A stretch of DNA of 64,000 nucleotides from Bradyrhizobium sp. (GCF_016213215.1 NZ_JACRAW010000006.1:1-64000); one strand, 5' to 3'. Counted from the first letter of the stretch, positions 14,953 through 26,090 are shown. The notes: generated from the letters alone by a model not told the origin. Numbers and translations: made by a program.

Positions 14953-15662
14953 TTCGGGCTCGCCGCGCCGGCATTGCTCAACCTCCGGGACAAGAGCTAC
15001 TCAATCGGCGCGCCGTTCGTCTCGTCATTGCGAGCGAAGCGAAGCAATCCAGCTGCGCCCGCGGAAACAGTCCGGATTTGCTCCGTTCGCTGTCGCTCCT
15101 CGCAAAGATGGGGTGGACGGCCCCCGACGGGATCAATGTGCCAGACTGGTGTTGTTGTAGCCGCGGGACCGGCGCCCGCCGGGCGAATCGCCCTGTCAAC
15201 CCGCGCATGCGAAAACATTTCTCTTTATCAGAATTCGGAATTTGCCGTATATACGCCTCTCCCGCCCGATTGAAGAGGAGCGTATCGCGATCGTCACGAA
15301 ACGCGGGTCGGGACGCGGTGGACGCGGCAGCGTCGGCGCGAGGCGGTCGCGCAGGGCGGGCGGAGGATTGAGCCGAACCCCGTGAGCGCCCCGGCAAAGC
15401 GCAGGACGAACGGCGCTCAATCCGTTTCGCTTTGAGGCTTGGCGCGGCTTGCCGCGCCGAAGCCCTGGCGCAGGCGGGTGGCTGCGTCCTCGAGCAGCCA
15501 TCGAACGTGGTGTGGTGAAGGCCGCTCACGCAGCCAATCAAATCAAACGAACCTGTAGCCGTTTGGTGAACCGTAATCGTCCTCACGACCACAACAGATC
15601 GAGCGCCTGATCATGACCGACCGCCGGAGCGGGCCGTGGCCGCAAGCCCTGGAGAGAGCCTG
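14953..15662. repeat. 710-base gene-free stretch made of repeats
   Basis: An ATTGCGAGCGAAGCGAAGCA palindrome (about 15020-15112) is followed by a truncated copy of the long repeat (about 15180-15440, with TTTCTCTTTATCAGAATTCG and CGTCACGAAACGCGGGTC). The remainder, 15440-15630, has no supported gene. Confidence 0.7.
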
Positions 15663-16166
15663 ATGTTTTCGAGAATCCTGACGGCCAGCCTTCTCTTGTC
15701 GATTTCAGCAACGGTTGCTTCGGCGACCGCCGTGGAGTGGACTCTAACCAAGGCCCCGCTTGAGCTGGTCGGCATGCCAACCGACCAGGGCGAGGAGCCT
15801 GACTACGTCATTCGCCTGACCTGCAAGAAGGGCGCGGTGGTCCAGATCGGCCTTGGTGCCTACAAGGATCTCGGAAATGGAAAGGCAGAGCCCTTGTCCG
15901 TGACGCTCATCAGCGCGACGCAAACCGTGGCCCTGAGCGGAAAACCAGCCCCCAGCAAGAACTGGAACATGACAGCCTCCAGCGAACTGCGGACAGAAAT
16001 GCCCGTGAGCAGCATGGACAAGCTCTCGGCCGTGTTCGCTACGGGAGAGCCGATCACGGTGTCCGGCGCAATCACGGACGTGTGGACCGTCAGCGCAAAG
16101 AGGAAGAAGAAAGCGGCTCTGAAGAGTCTTTATCGGGCCTTTGGTGAAGGGTGTTCAAAGAAATAG
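15663..16166 (+). CDS. Secreted hypothetical protein
   Basis: 167 residues from ATG 15663, preceded by GGAGAGAGCCTG. A signal peptide (FSRILTASLLLSISATVASA) is followed by a beta-rich domain starting VEWTLTKAPLELVGMP. Part of it reads YVIRLTCKKGAVVQIGLG, and the protein ends in a Lys-rich stretch (KRKKKAALKSLY). One Cys lies in each half. Likely periplasmic. No family recognised. Confidence 0.7.
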   Translation: MFSRILTASLLLSISATVASATAVEWTLTKAPLELVGMPTDQGEEPDYVIRLTCKKGAVVQIGLGAYKDLGNGKAEPLSVTLISATQTVALSGKPAPSKNWNMTASSELRTEMPVSSMDKLSAVFATGEPITVSGAITDVWTVSAKRKKKAALKSLYRAFGEGCSKK

Positions 16167-16276
16167 GACCGCGGGCAACTAGCCCGCCGGATCCGCGCAG
16201 AGGCCCCTTGACCGGCCACGGCGTACTTCGCCATCGCCTACACACGTCGGCGGGTTGCGCTTCACCAACCCACCGA

Positions 16277-16385
16277 TCACCGGGGTCCGAGGCGCACCGC
16301 TGCCGGCAGGGCCGACGGCAGTTTCCCCTCCCCCTGCAGTGCGCTCCATGTCTGCCTCGATGCCAGGATGGTCCAAGCGACGGAA
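16277..16385 (-). pseudogene. Relic of an aroQ copy with internal deletion
   Basis: Bases 16277-16342 match the 3' coding end of aroQ (about 11560-11627) with few differences. The next stretch, CTCCATGTCTGCCTCGATG, matches the DNA just upstream of the aroQ start (12042-12060), and GCCAGGATGG matches 12091-12100. The roughly 410-base middle of the gene is missing. This reads as a duplicated aroQ locus that lost its centre. Confidence 0.65.
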
Positions 16386-16387
16386 TG

Positions 16388-16475
16388 AGCAAGCGTAGCC
16401 CGGATGAGCGCAGCGATATCCGGTACCACACTCGATCATCACCCGGATGTCGCTTCGCTCATCCGGGCTACTCGC
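16388..16475. repeat. CCCGGATGAGCGCAGCGA-type palindromic repeat
   Basis: The arms CGTAGCCCGGATGAGCGCAG and CTTCGCTCATCCGGGCTAC flank a short centre. Related copies are at 11266, 20006, 20338 and 58708. It ends at the stop codon of the next minus-strand gene. Confidence 0.8.
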
Positions 16476-16672
16476 TAGGCCGCTCGCTTAGTCCGCAGAC
16501 CTTCATGCGGGTGGCGACGATCACCACGTCGGTTCGACTTGCGAACATACGTGATGAATGCCTCGGGGTTCTCAAGTTTGATTTTGAGAGCCGCGAGTAA
16601 TGCGTCCTCGGCTTCGATCGTGAGCGCCTTGGCGCGCGTCCCGAGTCTTAATCCGACCGTGTAAGTCGTCAT
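16475..16672 (-). CDS. Small hypothetical protein, 65 residues
   Basis: The ATG at 16672 is preceded by AAGGAAA. It begins MTTYTVGLRLGTRAKALTIE, then EDALLAALKIKLENPEAFIT, and ends in a basic tail (KSNRRGDRRHPHEGLRTKRA). The N-terminal half looks like a compact alpha/beta module. I recognise no family. It is a small single gene close to repeats. Confidence 0.6.
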   Translation of the reverse strand: MTTYTVGLRLGTRAKALTIEAEDALLAALKIKLENPEAFITYVRKSNRRGDRRHPHEGLRTKRAA

Positions 16673-17033
16673 GGCAGTTTCCTTGATCCGGGATTTCACC
16701 GTACCTCAAACGGCGTTCTGCCGAAACAGCAGGCGTGGCCGGATGAGCGCAGGACCGGTCGGCGGATCAGCCGAAGGCGATCACCGCAGAGGAAACGATA
16801 TCGCGGCCGCTCATGGAACCTCCATGCCGCACAGATTCCGAGACATTTCGGGCCCAAATCATCAAGGCCCCGAACTCGCAGATCGGGCGCGATTTATCGC
16901 ACGATGACGTGCTTGAAACCCAAGGCAGGGGTCTCCAGTTGTTCCGGGTGCGGTGCGGTGGCTTTGCGACCGCGGGCATCGTTGTGGGGGCGTTTAAAGG
17001 CGGCACTTCACCGATACCGATCGAGATTTCCAC
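16673..17033. other. Intergenic region upstream of ftsH
   Basis: It contains decayed repeat pieces (GTGGCCGGATGAGCGCAGG and GGCGGATCAGCCGAAGGCGA, about 16735-16785) and then about 230 bases of unique DNA. This should carry the ftsH promoter. No gene is supported on either strand. Confidence 0.5.
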
Positions 17034-18875
<1,842 letters not shown>

Positions 18876-19196
18876 ACGCGACGTCTTCGCCGCGCCTTTC
18901 GAGCGCATAAGCCGTAAAGCCGCCGCGCAATACAGGCGGCCCGGCACACAGCCCCCGCCGAAGGTGTGCCGGGCCTAGCCAGTTTGCTGGTCGAGTACCG
19001 AACCGGCGTGCAGCTGTCATAACGCACGCCCGTCATCTTGAGAACATGCATGGCTGCAACACTGTCGAATTATCGTTTGCCAGTCTGGAACCACGCTCGT
19101 GGTGTGGGGCCGCGGCAAGCCTTTAGCATGAGTCAAGCGAAGTCCGGGACCACTCTCGTTCTCACCCCCGGGATGCCGCTCATCGGCGAAACTCGA
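18876..19196. other. Intergenic, fragment of the long repeat
   Basis: About 18898-18985 contains GCATAAGCCGTAAAGCCGCC, which matches the end part of the long repeat at 9086-9690. It is followed by a GGCCCGGCACAC/GTGTGCCGGGCC inverted repeat that could act as an ftsH terminator. The rest shows nothing I can assign. Confidence 0.45.
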
Positions 19197-19373
19197 TCAT
19201 TTCCCCGAAGACTCTGTTCCAGGCGCGTGATCGGCCGTGTCGATCTTCAGGGCCTTGAATACGTCGGCTGCGATCTGGTTCAGTTTGGCCAAACTCCTTT
19301 CAATATCGCTCTGCATCCGAGCAAGCTCACGGGATTTCTGGTACTTTCTGAATTGGAAGATCTGTGCCGTCAT
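19197..19373 (-). CDS. Small hypothetical coiled-coil protein, 58 residues
   Basis: ATG at 19373 with GGAGA upstream. It begins MTAQIFQFRKYQKSRELARM, then QSDIERSLAKLNQIAADVFK, and ends in an acidic tail (IDTADHAPGTESSGK). The central heptad-like helix and basic N-terminus suggest a small DNA- or protein-binding protein. It falls below usual length cut-offs, so it may be unannotated. Confidence 0.6.
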   Translation of the reverse strand: MTAQIFQFRKYQKSRELARMQSDIERSLAKLNQIAADVFKALKIDTADHAPGTESSGK

Positions 19374-19536
19374 GGGACAATTCTCCGGGATCGGAATTCT
19401 CTCGATGCCGTGCCAGAGTAGTCGGCAAAGAAGCGACTACCTATCCGCCAATTCAGGTGGGATGATTGCACCCTTTCCGGCTACATCCGTCCCATCCACC
19501 AAACAGTCGCGGGCAGCCCCGTGACCCGCCGCACCG

Positions 19537-19731
19537 CTACTGAATTGGCTGATCATCGGTTGGCGAAGGCTTCTCTTGCGACGAACAGACGTCATCGGCG
19601 TCACAATCTTCTTCCGGCTGCAGCGCATGCTGATGGCGCAACGTGGACGTCCACGCGGAAGTCATCGCAGCGATCAGCAAGCGATTGACGGCCGTCATTG
19701 CGAGCTCTGCTAGCGACGAGGCGTAACTCAT
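19537..19731 (-). CDS. Small hypothetical protein, 64 residues
   Basis: ATG at 19731 with GGAGTGAG just upstream. The N-terminal half is an amphipathic helix (SLAELAMTAVNRLLIAAMTS); the C-terminal half is acidic with two Cys (EEDCDADDVCSSQEKPSP) and probably disordered. No family recognised. The start signal is the best support. Confidence 0.4.
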   Translation of the reverse strand: MSYASSLAELAMTAVNRLLIAAMTSAWTSTLRHQHALQPEEDCDADDVCSSQEKPSPTDDQPIQ

Positions 19732-20485
19732 TACTCACTCCGTCCCGCTGATTGCGAATGACTGAATATAGGACTTGGCGTTCAGCATGACTGTCGTCCG
19801 CTTCACATTTGCGCACGATCAGTTCAGCTGCCGAGGCGATATCGCTGCCGGCACAACGAGGCGGGCCTCACATGTTCGCGAGGATCGTCCTCGCCCATGC
19901 GCAACGGCGAAGCTGTTGTCGCTGGAGCGCGCCTCCGGCGCACGCGTCTCGAAGCGCGAGGACTCGCCGCGTGTTCCGCAAGAGTGATGCCTGTCCTGCG
20001 ATCAGCAAGCGTGGCCCGGATGAGCGCAGCGACCGGGACCGCCATCAGCACTCCGGATCTCGCTGCGCTCCTCCGGGCTGCTCGCTGCTTACCCGCCCTG
20101 CCCGTTGCTTGGAGCGGCCGAAGAAACTGGCTTCAGTCGAGCGAAAAGTCCGGTGGTCTGGAGGTTCCACCGGACGATCGCAAGTACAATTTGGCGCTAG
20201 AAACCTGCCCAGTGTGGTTGGCCTGCTCGGTGCCGTCTGTACGGTAAGCGACATTCGCTGCTTGCAGGCCGCAAGCAGTTGTAAAAACGACACAGCGCGG
20301 TTCTCTCCGCACTGGGTTATGGGCACAGGCACCAGCAAACGCGGTCCCGATGAGCGCAGCGAGAACCGGGATCCGGTCCATAACTTCACGCGGATATCGC
20401 TGCGCACATCGGGCTACTCGCGGACTTGCAGGATTTCCTGCAGTCGTCGCAGCATGGTAGGGATGGTGGAAATGGAGGAAGAGCG
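19732..20485. repeat. Gene-free stretch with two palindromic repeats
   Basis: CCCGGATGAGCGCAGCGA-type copies lie at about 20006-20085 and 20338-20421. The DNA between and before them has only overlapping, unconvincing frames. Nothing else is supported. Confidence 0.6.
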
Positions 20486-21064
20486 ATGGCGCGCCGAAGG
20501 GCACACGCGGCAGCAAACACCGGCGGGATGGCCTTCGGGCGAAATCTCATGGTGCTTGGGACCGCCATTCTGGCGATCGGCGCCTATGGCGTCATCCAGG
20601 GTGCGATGACGTTGACGTGGCCACGCGTCCCGGCGACCATCACCAGCGCGGAGCTGTTGCGGCAGAGCGCTCCAACCACAAGGGGCGTCGGCGGCGCCAG
20701 GGAAGAGAGCTGGAACAGCTTTCATGTGCTGTATCGCTATCGGGTCGGCGATCGGGAATACGTCGCCGGAGGCGTTGAGCCTTACGACTACGGAATGCAG
20801 AACTCTGCCGGCGCGGCGAGGATGAAGGAACGTCATCCGATCGGTTCGACCAGCGATATCGCCTATGACCCGGATGATCCCGCCATCGCCTATCTGGAGC
20901 CGGGTCCGAGCTCGTTCGCGTCAGTGCTGGCCGGCATCGGGGCGTTCATTACACTGGCCGGCTTCTGGGTACGTCGCAAGGCCGCAGCAGGCATCGGCAC
21001 CATGAACGAGCCGGGCGCAACCGAGGCAATCGCCAGGAGCCGCCACGAGGGCGAAGCACTCTAG
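20486..21064 (+). CDS. DUF3592 membrane protein
   Basis: 192 residues from ATG 20486, with GGAGGAAGAGCG upstream. One helix near residues 20-40 (LMVLGTAILAIGAYGVIQGA) and one near 145-165 (FASVLAGIGAFITLAGFWV) flank an extracytoplasmic domain. That domain contains WPRVPATITSAEL, VLYRYRVGDREYVAGG and YDPDDPAIAYLEPG, the pattern of DUF3592. Function unknown. The gene is convergent with the kinase at 21086. Confidence 0.8.
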   Translation: MARRRAHAAANTGGMAFGRNLMVLGTAILAIGAYGVIQGAMTLTWPRVPATITSAELLRQSAPTTRGVGGAREESWNSFHVLYRYRVGDREYVAGGVEPYDYGMQNSAGAARMKERHPIGSTSDIAYDPDDPAIAYLEPGPSSFASVLAGIGAFITLAGFWVRRKAAAGIGTMNEPGATEAIARSRHEGEAL

Positions 21065-21085
21065 TGCAGAAGGAGCCGATTGGCG

Positions 21086-21760
21086 TTAACGGGGCTTCTC
21101 GCTCATGATGCGCCGACCACCTTGTTGCCCAACAAGCCGGGCGCAAACGCCAAGGCTGTCATGTTCAAACAGAAGTTCGGTGCCGAGCTCCTTGGCCAGC
21201 GCTCGCATGAGCCGAAAGCCCAGCCCTCCATCCGTGGAGGGATCGAAGTTCTCGGGGAAGCCGACGCCGTCGTCACTCACTTCCACGACGAAGGAGCCAT
21301 CCTCTTTCGTCTCGCAGCGGATATGAACCTTCACGGGCAAGCCCGTCGGATGTGCATATTTGGCAGCGTTTGTGAGCAGCTCGGCAGCAATAAGCGAGAC
21401 GCAAAGTGCATCTCGCGGGTTGATATAGCCCTCGCACGAATTGGCGACTTCCACCTTCATCCTTCCTTGCGGAACGAGCTTGCCGATCAGTGAAGAAACT
21501 TGTTGCAGGAAATCGCCAATATCTATGCCGTTGTTGTTGGCAGCGGTCGCCAGATACTTGTGGAGTTTCGCCGTGACCTCAATGCGTGCCGTGACTTCGC
21601 TGAGCAACACGCAAACCTGGTCCGCGGTGAAGGTCTTGCCGCTCTTGCTTAAGGCCTTACGCTGAAGACCAATAACCGCGCTAAGGCTCGTCAGGTTGTT
21701 TGCTATCCGATGATCCGCCTCAGCGATGCGAACCATCCCATCTTCAGCAGAAATTGACAT
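21086..21760 (-). CDS. Soluble histidine kinase of HWE/HisKA_2 type without sensor domain
   Basis: 224 residues. The phospho-acceptor motif is EADHRIANNLTSLSAVIG, with His at about residue 17. The ATP-binding part has LLTNAAKYAH (N box), VSDDGVGFPENFD (G1) and GGLGFRLMRALAKELG (G2). Only a dozen residues precede the His box, so no sensor or membrane segment is present; it may act as a phosphotransfer or partner kinase. Start ATG 21760 has GGGGAGCG. No response regulator is adjacent; a single-domain one lies at 27441. Confidence 0.8.
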   Translation of the reverse strand: MSISAEDGMVRIAEADHRIANNLTSLSAVIGLQRKALSKSGKTFTADQVCVLLSEVTARIEVTAKLHKYLATAANNNGIDIGDFLQQVSSLIGKLVPQGRMKVEVANSCEGYINPRDALCVSLIAAELLTNAAKYAHPTGLPVKVHIRCETKEDGSFVVEVSDDGVGFPENFDPSTDGGLGFRLMRALAKELGTELLFEHDSLGVCARLVGQQGGRRIMSEKPR

Positions 21761-21968
21761 TTGTCGCTCCCCTCAGGGCTCAGGGTGCGCCTCATGAAAT
21801 CGGCAATCAATAACGCAATAGCTAGTTCAATGAGTTACCCGGACATTCGACTGTTTCTGGGCTTTGATTGCAAAAGGTCATCATTGAGACTAATAGGTGT
21901 AGACAGTAAGAAACCTCATTCTAGGGCGGTCACGGCGCTTCAGGTCATTTTTCCAAAGGGACAGTGAG

Positions 21969-22187
21969 ATGGGAGATCTCAACCGTGGCGAGCGCCTCCA
22001 AATCATGCTCACGCAAGAAGAGCTCCGCACGATCGATACGTGGCGTTTTCAAAAACGGATGCCGAGCAGAGCTGCCGCGATCCGGGAGTTACTCAAGCGA
22101 GGACTTGCTGCCGATGGCTTTACAGAAATCGAAGACGGCCAGAAGTCCAAGGACTTCTCCGTTCTGTCGGAGAAACCTGCCAAGTAG
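21969..22187 (+). CDS. Ribbon-helix-helix type small regulator
   Basis: 72 residues. MGDLNRGERLQIMLTQEELR is a beta ribbon leading into the first helix, and RMPSRAAAIRELLKRGL is the second. The match is to the short RHH fold seen in antitoxins and stand-alone repressors. A short polar tail follows. The start has GGGACAGTGAG upstream. No toxin gene lies beside it, so an autonomous DNA-binding role is more likely. Confidence 0.75.
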   Translation: MGDLNRGERLQIMLTQEELRTIDTWRFQKRMPSRAAAIRELLKRGLAADGFTEIEDGQKSKDFSVLSEKPAK

Positions 22188-22366
22188 CTGCCAAGTAGCT
22201 CGCCGGCAATTCCGTGCTGGGTTTCAGGTCCAACTCAGCCCACCGTGAACGCTTATTCGTCGCAAGAGAGAGTTTCGGTGGAGCAGCGCGCAGGTTGAAC
22301 GCGAGGAAGCCGCGCCGCGACCAATGCACGACCCGCGCGCCACTACGCCTGCCGCTTCTCGCGCTG

Positions 22367-22864
22367 ATGAAAGCCCGCCTCGCCAAGATCCTGCTTGCCT
22401 GCGCCTTGCTGCTCGCCGCGGTTTCCTGGGCAAAGCCCGGCTATATCGATCTCGACATTCGCCTGGCGAACCAGCAGGGCGGCGGTGCGTTCTGGTGGGA
22501 GCAGCACTATTCGGAGCTCGCCTATGCCGATTCACCCGGCGTAAGCTACGTTCACCGGCAGGTCGGAACGGCCTACACGGACCGATATGGCTGGAAGACG
22601 AGCGAGGATGCGCTCGCCTTTTTTGAGCAGCAGCTCGCCACGCGCGGCTGGCGCCGGGTCGAGCCCGCCGGCAGCGATCCGTCGCTCCCGGAAAGTCGGC
22701 TGCTTTCTCCGGCGAACCTCCGCCGCTACATCAGCACTGACCGGCCGGACGCCGGCGTTCTCGTGGCGGTTTGGCCCGTCGGCGGCTCGGTCGAAGGTTT
22801 CCATGTCGTGCTGACGACGACGAACACCTCATTGCTGAAGCGCTTGTCGGCCGGCCTGGACTGA
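22367..22864 (+). CDS. Exported hypothetical protein
   Basis: 165 residues from ATG 22367. The N-terminal helix MKARLAKILLACALLLAAVS is a signal or anchor. The following part has YGWKTSEDALAFFEQQLATR, a GWRRVEP turn and a C-terminal beta segment (GVLVAVWPVGGSVEGFHVVL). No family recognised. The ribosome binding site is weak, and an upstream start is possible but less protein-like. Confidence 0.6.
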   Translation: MKARLAKILLACALLLAAVSWAKPGYIDLDIRLANQQGGGAFWWEQHYSELAYADSPGVSYVHRQVGTAYTDRYGWKTSEDALAFFEQQLATRGWRRVEPAGSDPSLPESRLLSPANLRRYISTDRPDAGVLVAVWPVGGSVEGFHVVLTTTNTSLLKRLSAGLD

Positions 22865-22887
22865 GAGCTTTGCTGTCCGATCCTGCC

Positions 22888-22904
22888 CGCGACGAGGCGT
22901 CGCG
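22888..22904. repeat. Short hairpin repeat CGCGACGAGGCGTCGCG
   Basis: Second copy of the hairpin at 12131-12147, again followed by GTGAAAC. It sits about 25 bases downstream of the preceding stop codon. Confidence 0.5.
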
Positions 22905-23004
22905 GTGAAACGACCAAAATCTCGCACCTTTCTTTTTGCGAATCGTTCGCAATTTGCAATGATGTGCCCCGGTCGCCCACACAGTTCACCGGAAACACCA
23001 ATCA

Positions 23005-23478
23005 ATGCGCCTGCTCCATTCCTTGTCTGTCTTCGCGCTGATCTGCGCCACCCCTGCCGTCACATTGGCCGCCGGCAATCTGGCCGGCCAGGAGCCCATC
23101 GTGGTCACGGTTGAACTCGGCCGTCCGGGAGAGCATGTCTTCGTCCCCAGCAAGCTGCGCTTCGAGACCGGCAAGCTCTACAAGCTCGTGCTGAAGAACC
23201 CCAGCAACGATCCGCACTATTTCACCTCGCATGCTTTCAGCCAGATGGTCTTCACCCGCAAGGTCCAGGTCACCCAGGCGCGCGACGGCAAGACCGTTAC
23301 CCTGGCCGAGTTCAAGGGCGCGATACGCGAGATCGAAGTCTATCCGGGGCAGTCGGCGGAATGGTGGTTCGTGCCGGTGGCATCCGGTCGAGCAACGGAT
23401 TTACGCTGCGGTATCACCGCCAGCGATGGCAAGAGCCACGCCGATCATGGCATGGTCGGCGAGATCGTCATCGAGTAA
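23005..23478 (+). CDS. Cupredoxin-like secreted protein
   Basis: 157 residues with signal peptide (LLHSLSVFALICATPAVTLA). The mature domain has the cupredoxin strand pattern (VPSKLRFETGKLYKLVLKNP, then HYFTSHAF), a region EIEVYPGQSAEWWFVPV, and a C-terminal loop with one Cys, two His and one Met (LRCGITASDGKSHADHGM). These could be type 1 copper ligands. It is probably a periplasmic copper or electron-transfer protein. Copper binding is inferred from ligand types and not proven. Confidence 0.7.
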   Translation: MRLLHSLSVFALICATPAVTLAAGNLAGQEPIVVTVELGRPGEHVFVPSKLRFETGKLYKLVLKNPSNDPHYFTSHAFSQMVFTRKVQVTQARDGKTVTLAEFKGAIREIEVYPGQSAEWWFVPVASGRATDLRCGITASDGKSHADHGMVGEIVIE

Positions 23479-23586
23479 CTGTCCGCAACTTCGGACCGGA
23501 ACGCGGCCCGGTGACAGGCTCCGGCGTAATCGATCATCGATTGCGGCACGTCGGCGGCTACCCTGGCGACAACCTGCCCTACCCGC

Positions 23587-24105
23587 TCACGTCTTCAGTT
23601 TCATCCTGCCCATGAAATCGCGTTTGCCCAGCGGCGCGCCCTTGTTACGCAGAATGGCGTAGGCAGTTGTCGCGTGGAAGAAGAAGTTCGGCAGCGAGAA
23701 TGACATCAGAAATCCTTCCGCCGTGAACGGCAACGAGCGGTCGCCGAGCTTGAAGACGACGTCGCGGCCAATGACCGCGTCGACGGCTTCGGGAGTCCAT
23801 CCTGAGAGTTCGTTGCGCGCTTCCGCTACCAAAGCCTGAAGCGCGGCATAGTCTTCGGATTTGGGAGATGGTGGAACGAATACACCGTTCCTTGCCGCCT
23901 CCATCGCGCCGCGCGAATGATGCGCGAGCGAGACGACCTGGAAGCGGAATGGCAGCATGTCGGGCGCCAGCCGCGTTTCGACCACCTCGGCCGGATCGGT
24001 GCCCGTCTCGCGGAAATGGGCGAGACTCTTGTCGAGGAAACCACTGACCGCCCCGAGGATTTGAAGATAGTTGGCGACAGTTGCGTCGTAGAGCGAAAAG
24101 GCCAT
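23587..24105 (-). CDS. DUF1993 family protein
   Basis: 172 residues, close to family length. MAFSLYDATVANYLQILGAV is the typical DUF1993 N-terminus, followed by LAPDMLPFRFQVVSLAHHSR and the SLPNFFFHATTAYAILRNKG segment near the end. The fold is a DinB-like four-helix bundle. No biochemical role is established. ATG 24105 has GGGGGACCC upstream. It is monocistronic. Confidence 0.85.
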   Translation of the reverse strand: MAFSLYDATVANYLQILGAVSGFLDKSLAHFRETGTDPAEVVETRLAPDMLPFRFQVVSLAHHSRGAMEAARNGVFVPPSPKSEDYAALQALVAEARNELSGWTPEAVDAVIGRDVVFKLGDRSLPFTAEGFLMSFSLPNFFFHATTAYAILRNKGAPLGKRDFMGRMKLKT

Positions 24106-24542
24106 GGGTCCCCCATTCCGTCGTTGTTCTTGTGCGCTACATTTCTCTTAAATTCGGCCGATTGCAAGCGGCGCGCCTGCCGCGAGAACTCGGCCGACGA
24201 CGCGGAGACAGCGTCGGGCCGAGATTCACGCGGACGTTGGCCAATCCGAGGCAAACGATATGACATACAGGCCGCGATCGATGGATGGTTGCGCCGATGC
24301 TGGGGAGACGACAGACCGATCTCCCGCAGCGTCCTTTCGCTGTTGTTAACCGAGCGGCCGGCTGTTTCCGCGTAAGGCGTAGAGCTTTCTTAACAACTTA
24401 CACGCGAACATATCGCAATTACAGCAAGTGACTTATGGCGCGCCATAACCATGGCGCGCCGCATGGAAGTTGTTTTTTGCGCTCTGGCGAAGTGAGCCAG
24501 AGAAGGAATACCCGACGTTCTCACGGCTGGTGGCGTTGTGCG
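24106..24542. promoter_or_regulatory. Intergenic with repeated ATGGCGCGCC boxes
   Basis: The 12-base palindrome ATGGCGCGCCAT (24435-24446) is followed by a second ATGGCGCGCC (24451-24460), 16 bases out of phase. They lie about 90 bases upstream of the DUF2336 gene. They may be an operator or chance. No gene is supported in this interval. Confidence 0.3.
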
Positions 24543-25628
24543 ATGCTCGGTCAGCAATCACTTCTGACAGAATTGGAAGAGACGGCATCCAGGGGAACAC
24601 CTGAAAGCCGCCTGCGCGCTCTTTGGCATGCGACCGATCTTCTGATTGCCGGCACCTACTCCGAAGAGCAGATCTGGATTTTCGGAACGGTCATCGATCG
24701 ACTTGCGCACGAGATCGAGACTGTTGCACGCGCCAAGCTTGCGAACAAGCTGGCCACCAGCAGGAACGCTCCCCTTCAGGTCATCGAGCGCCTGGCTCTG
24801 GATGATGACATCGAGATCGCCGGACCTGTCCTGATGCACTCGGAGCGGGTCGATGTCAGGACGCTCATCGTGAGCGCAAGATCGAAGGGTCAGCCGCACC
24901 TGCTGGCCATATCGAAGCGAAGATCCGTTCCGACTGCGGTCACCAACGTTCTGATCGTGCGCGGCTCCGGCGAGGTCGTCGGCACCCTGGCGGCCAACAA
25001 TGGTGCGAGCTTTTCCGAGTTCGGATTTCTGAAGCTGGTGCAGCGCTCGGAAGGAGACTCGGTCATCGCCGAACAGCTTGGGCTTCGCAGGGACATTCCC
25101 CGCCACGTTTTCCAGCAATTGATAGCGAAAGCTTCCGAGGAGGTCAGGACAAAGCTCGAGCGCGAGCGTCCGGAAATGGCGACGGAGGTCGGGGATGTCG
25201 TCACCCGTCTCGCCGGGACCATTCACGCGAAATTTGGCCCGGCATCAAAGAACTATTTCGCGGCGAAGCGGATCGTGGCCAAGCTTTATGAGAGTGGCGG
25301 ACTGGACGAAGACAAGGTGTTTGAATTCGCTCACTCTCTCAAATTCAACGAAACCGCCGCCGCGTTGTCGCTCTTGTGCGGACTACCCGCTCACGTTGTC
25401 GAGCGTGCCTTGATCGACAAGAACAGGGAAGTCGTTCTGATCCTGGCGAGAGCCATGACCTTTTCATGGCAGACGACCATGGCGTTGTTGTTTCTGGGAG
25501 CTCACAATTGTCGCATAACCGCCGGCGATCTGGACAGGTTGCAGAAGGACTTCCTGCGCCTGACGGTTGACAATTCCAGGCAAGTGCTGGCTCTCTATCG
25601 CTCTCGCAGAGAACTCGGTAGCGAGTGA
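24543..25628 (+). CDS. DUF2336 family protein
   Basis: 361 residues from ATG 24543. The DUF2336 pattern is seen as HEAT-like helical repeats: DRLAHEIETVARAKLANKLA, then LQVIERLALDDDIEIAGPVL, and LLAISKRRSVPTAVTNVLIV. The protein is soluble and alpha-helical. DUF2336 proteins are widespread in alphaproteobacteria and have no firm function. An in-frame upstream start at 24435 would add 36 residues that do not look like the family. Confidence 0.8.
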   Translation: MLGQQSLLTELEETASRGTPESRLRALWHATDLLIAGTYSEEQIWIFGTVIDRLAHEIETVARAKLANKLATSRNAPLQVIERLALDDDIEIAGPVLMHSERVDVRTLIVSARSKGQPHLLAISKRRSVPTAVTNVLIVRGSGEVVGTLAANNGASFSEFGFLKLVQRSEGDSVIAEQLGLRRDIPRHVFQQLIAKASEEVRTKLERERPEMATEVGDVVTRLAGTIHAKFGPASKNYFAAKRIVAKLYESGGLDEDKVFEFAHSLKFNETAAALSLLCGLPAHVVERALIDKNREVVLILARAMTFSWQTTMALLFLGAHNCRITAGDLDRLQKDFLRLTVDNSRQVLALYRSRRELGSE

Positions 25629-25677
25629 CGCCGCTTGATGTGCTCGCCAGTCCTGACGCTACTTGCCGAGGTGCTGA

Positions 25678-25797
25678 ATGAGACCCTACACGCGAAGTGA
25701 AAAGATGAGGATCCTCGCCGGGGCCATTACGGCGGTGGTGATGACAAGCCTTATCGCCGTTATCGCGTTGGCATTCCTGATCGCGCCTCGCCGGTAG
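25678..25797 (+). CDS. Tiny single-pass membrane protein, 39 residues
   Basis: ATG 25678 with GAGG upstream. After a basic head (MRPYTRSEKMR) a single hydrophobic helix (ILAGAITAVVMTSLIAVIAL) runs nearly to the C-terminus, which ends PRR. It follows the DUF2336 gene by 49 bases and could share its transcript. Function unknown. Confidence 0.5.
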   Translation: MRPYTRSEKMRILAGAITAVVMTSLIAVIALAFLIAPRR

Positions 25798-25907
25798 ACC
25801 GCCATCGTGGCCCTGCGTGCGGCACCGGCCATTAACCGCTCGTTAGCCCTCCCTGCCGCAGCATCCGGATTACGCATTTCGCTGCACAGCGCGTCCGGGG
25901 AGACGGG

Positions 25908-26090
25908 ATGACGAGAATCCAGCACCTTGAGGAGCAGGCGGCCCGCGCCGAGCGCCTGGCGGCGAGGATAACAGACGCGCTGACCATCGAGAAGCTGCTG
26001 TCCTTCGCCGCCGACCGGCGCCGCGAGGTCAACGCGATCAGTGCAGGGGCCGCGATGACGAGGATGGGCGGGCGGATCAGCAATGCATAG
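25908..26090 (+). CDS. Small helical hypothetical protein, 60 residues
   Basis: ATG 25908 is preceded by GGGGAG. The sequence MTRIQHLEEQAARAERLAAR then ITDALTIEKLLSFAADRRRE is a long amphipathic helix with heptad character. The tail is short and neutral. I believe similar small proteins are frequent in Bradyrhizobium. Function unknown. Confidence 0.65.
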   Translation: MTRIQHLEEQAARAERLAARITDALTIEKLLSFAADRRREVNAISAGAAMTRMGGRISNA

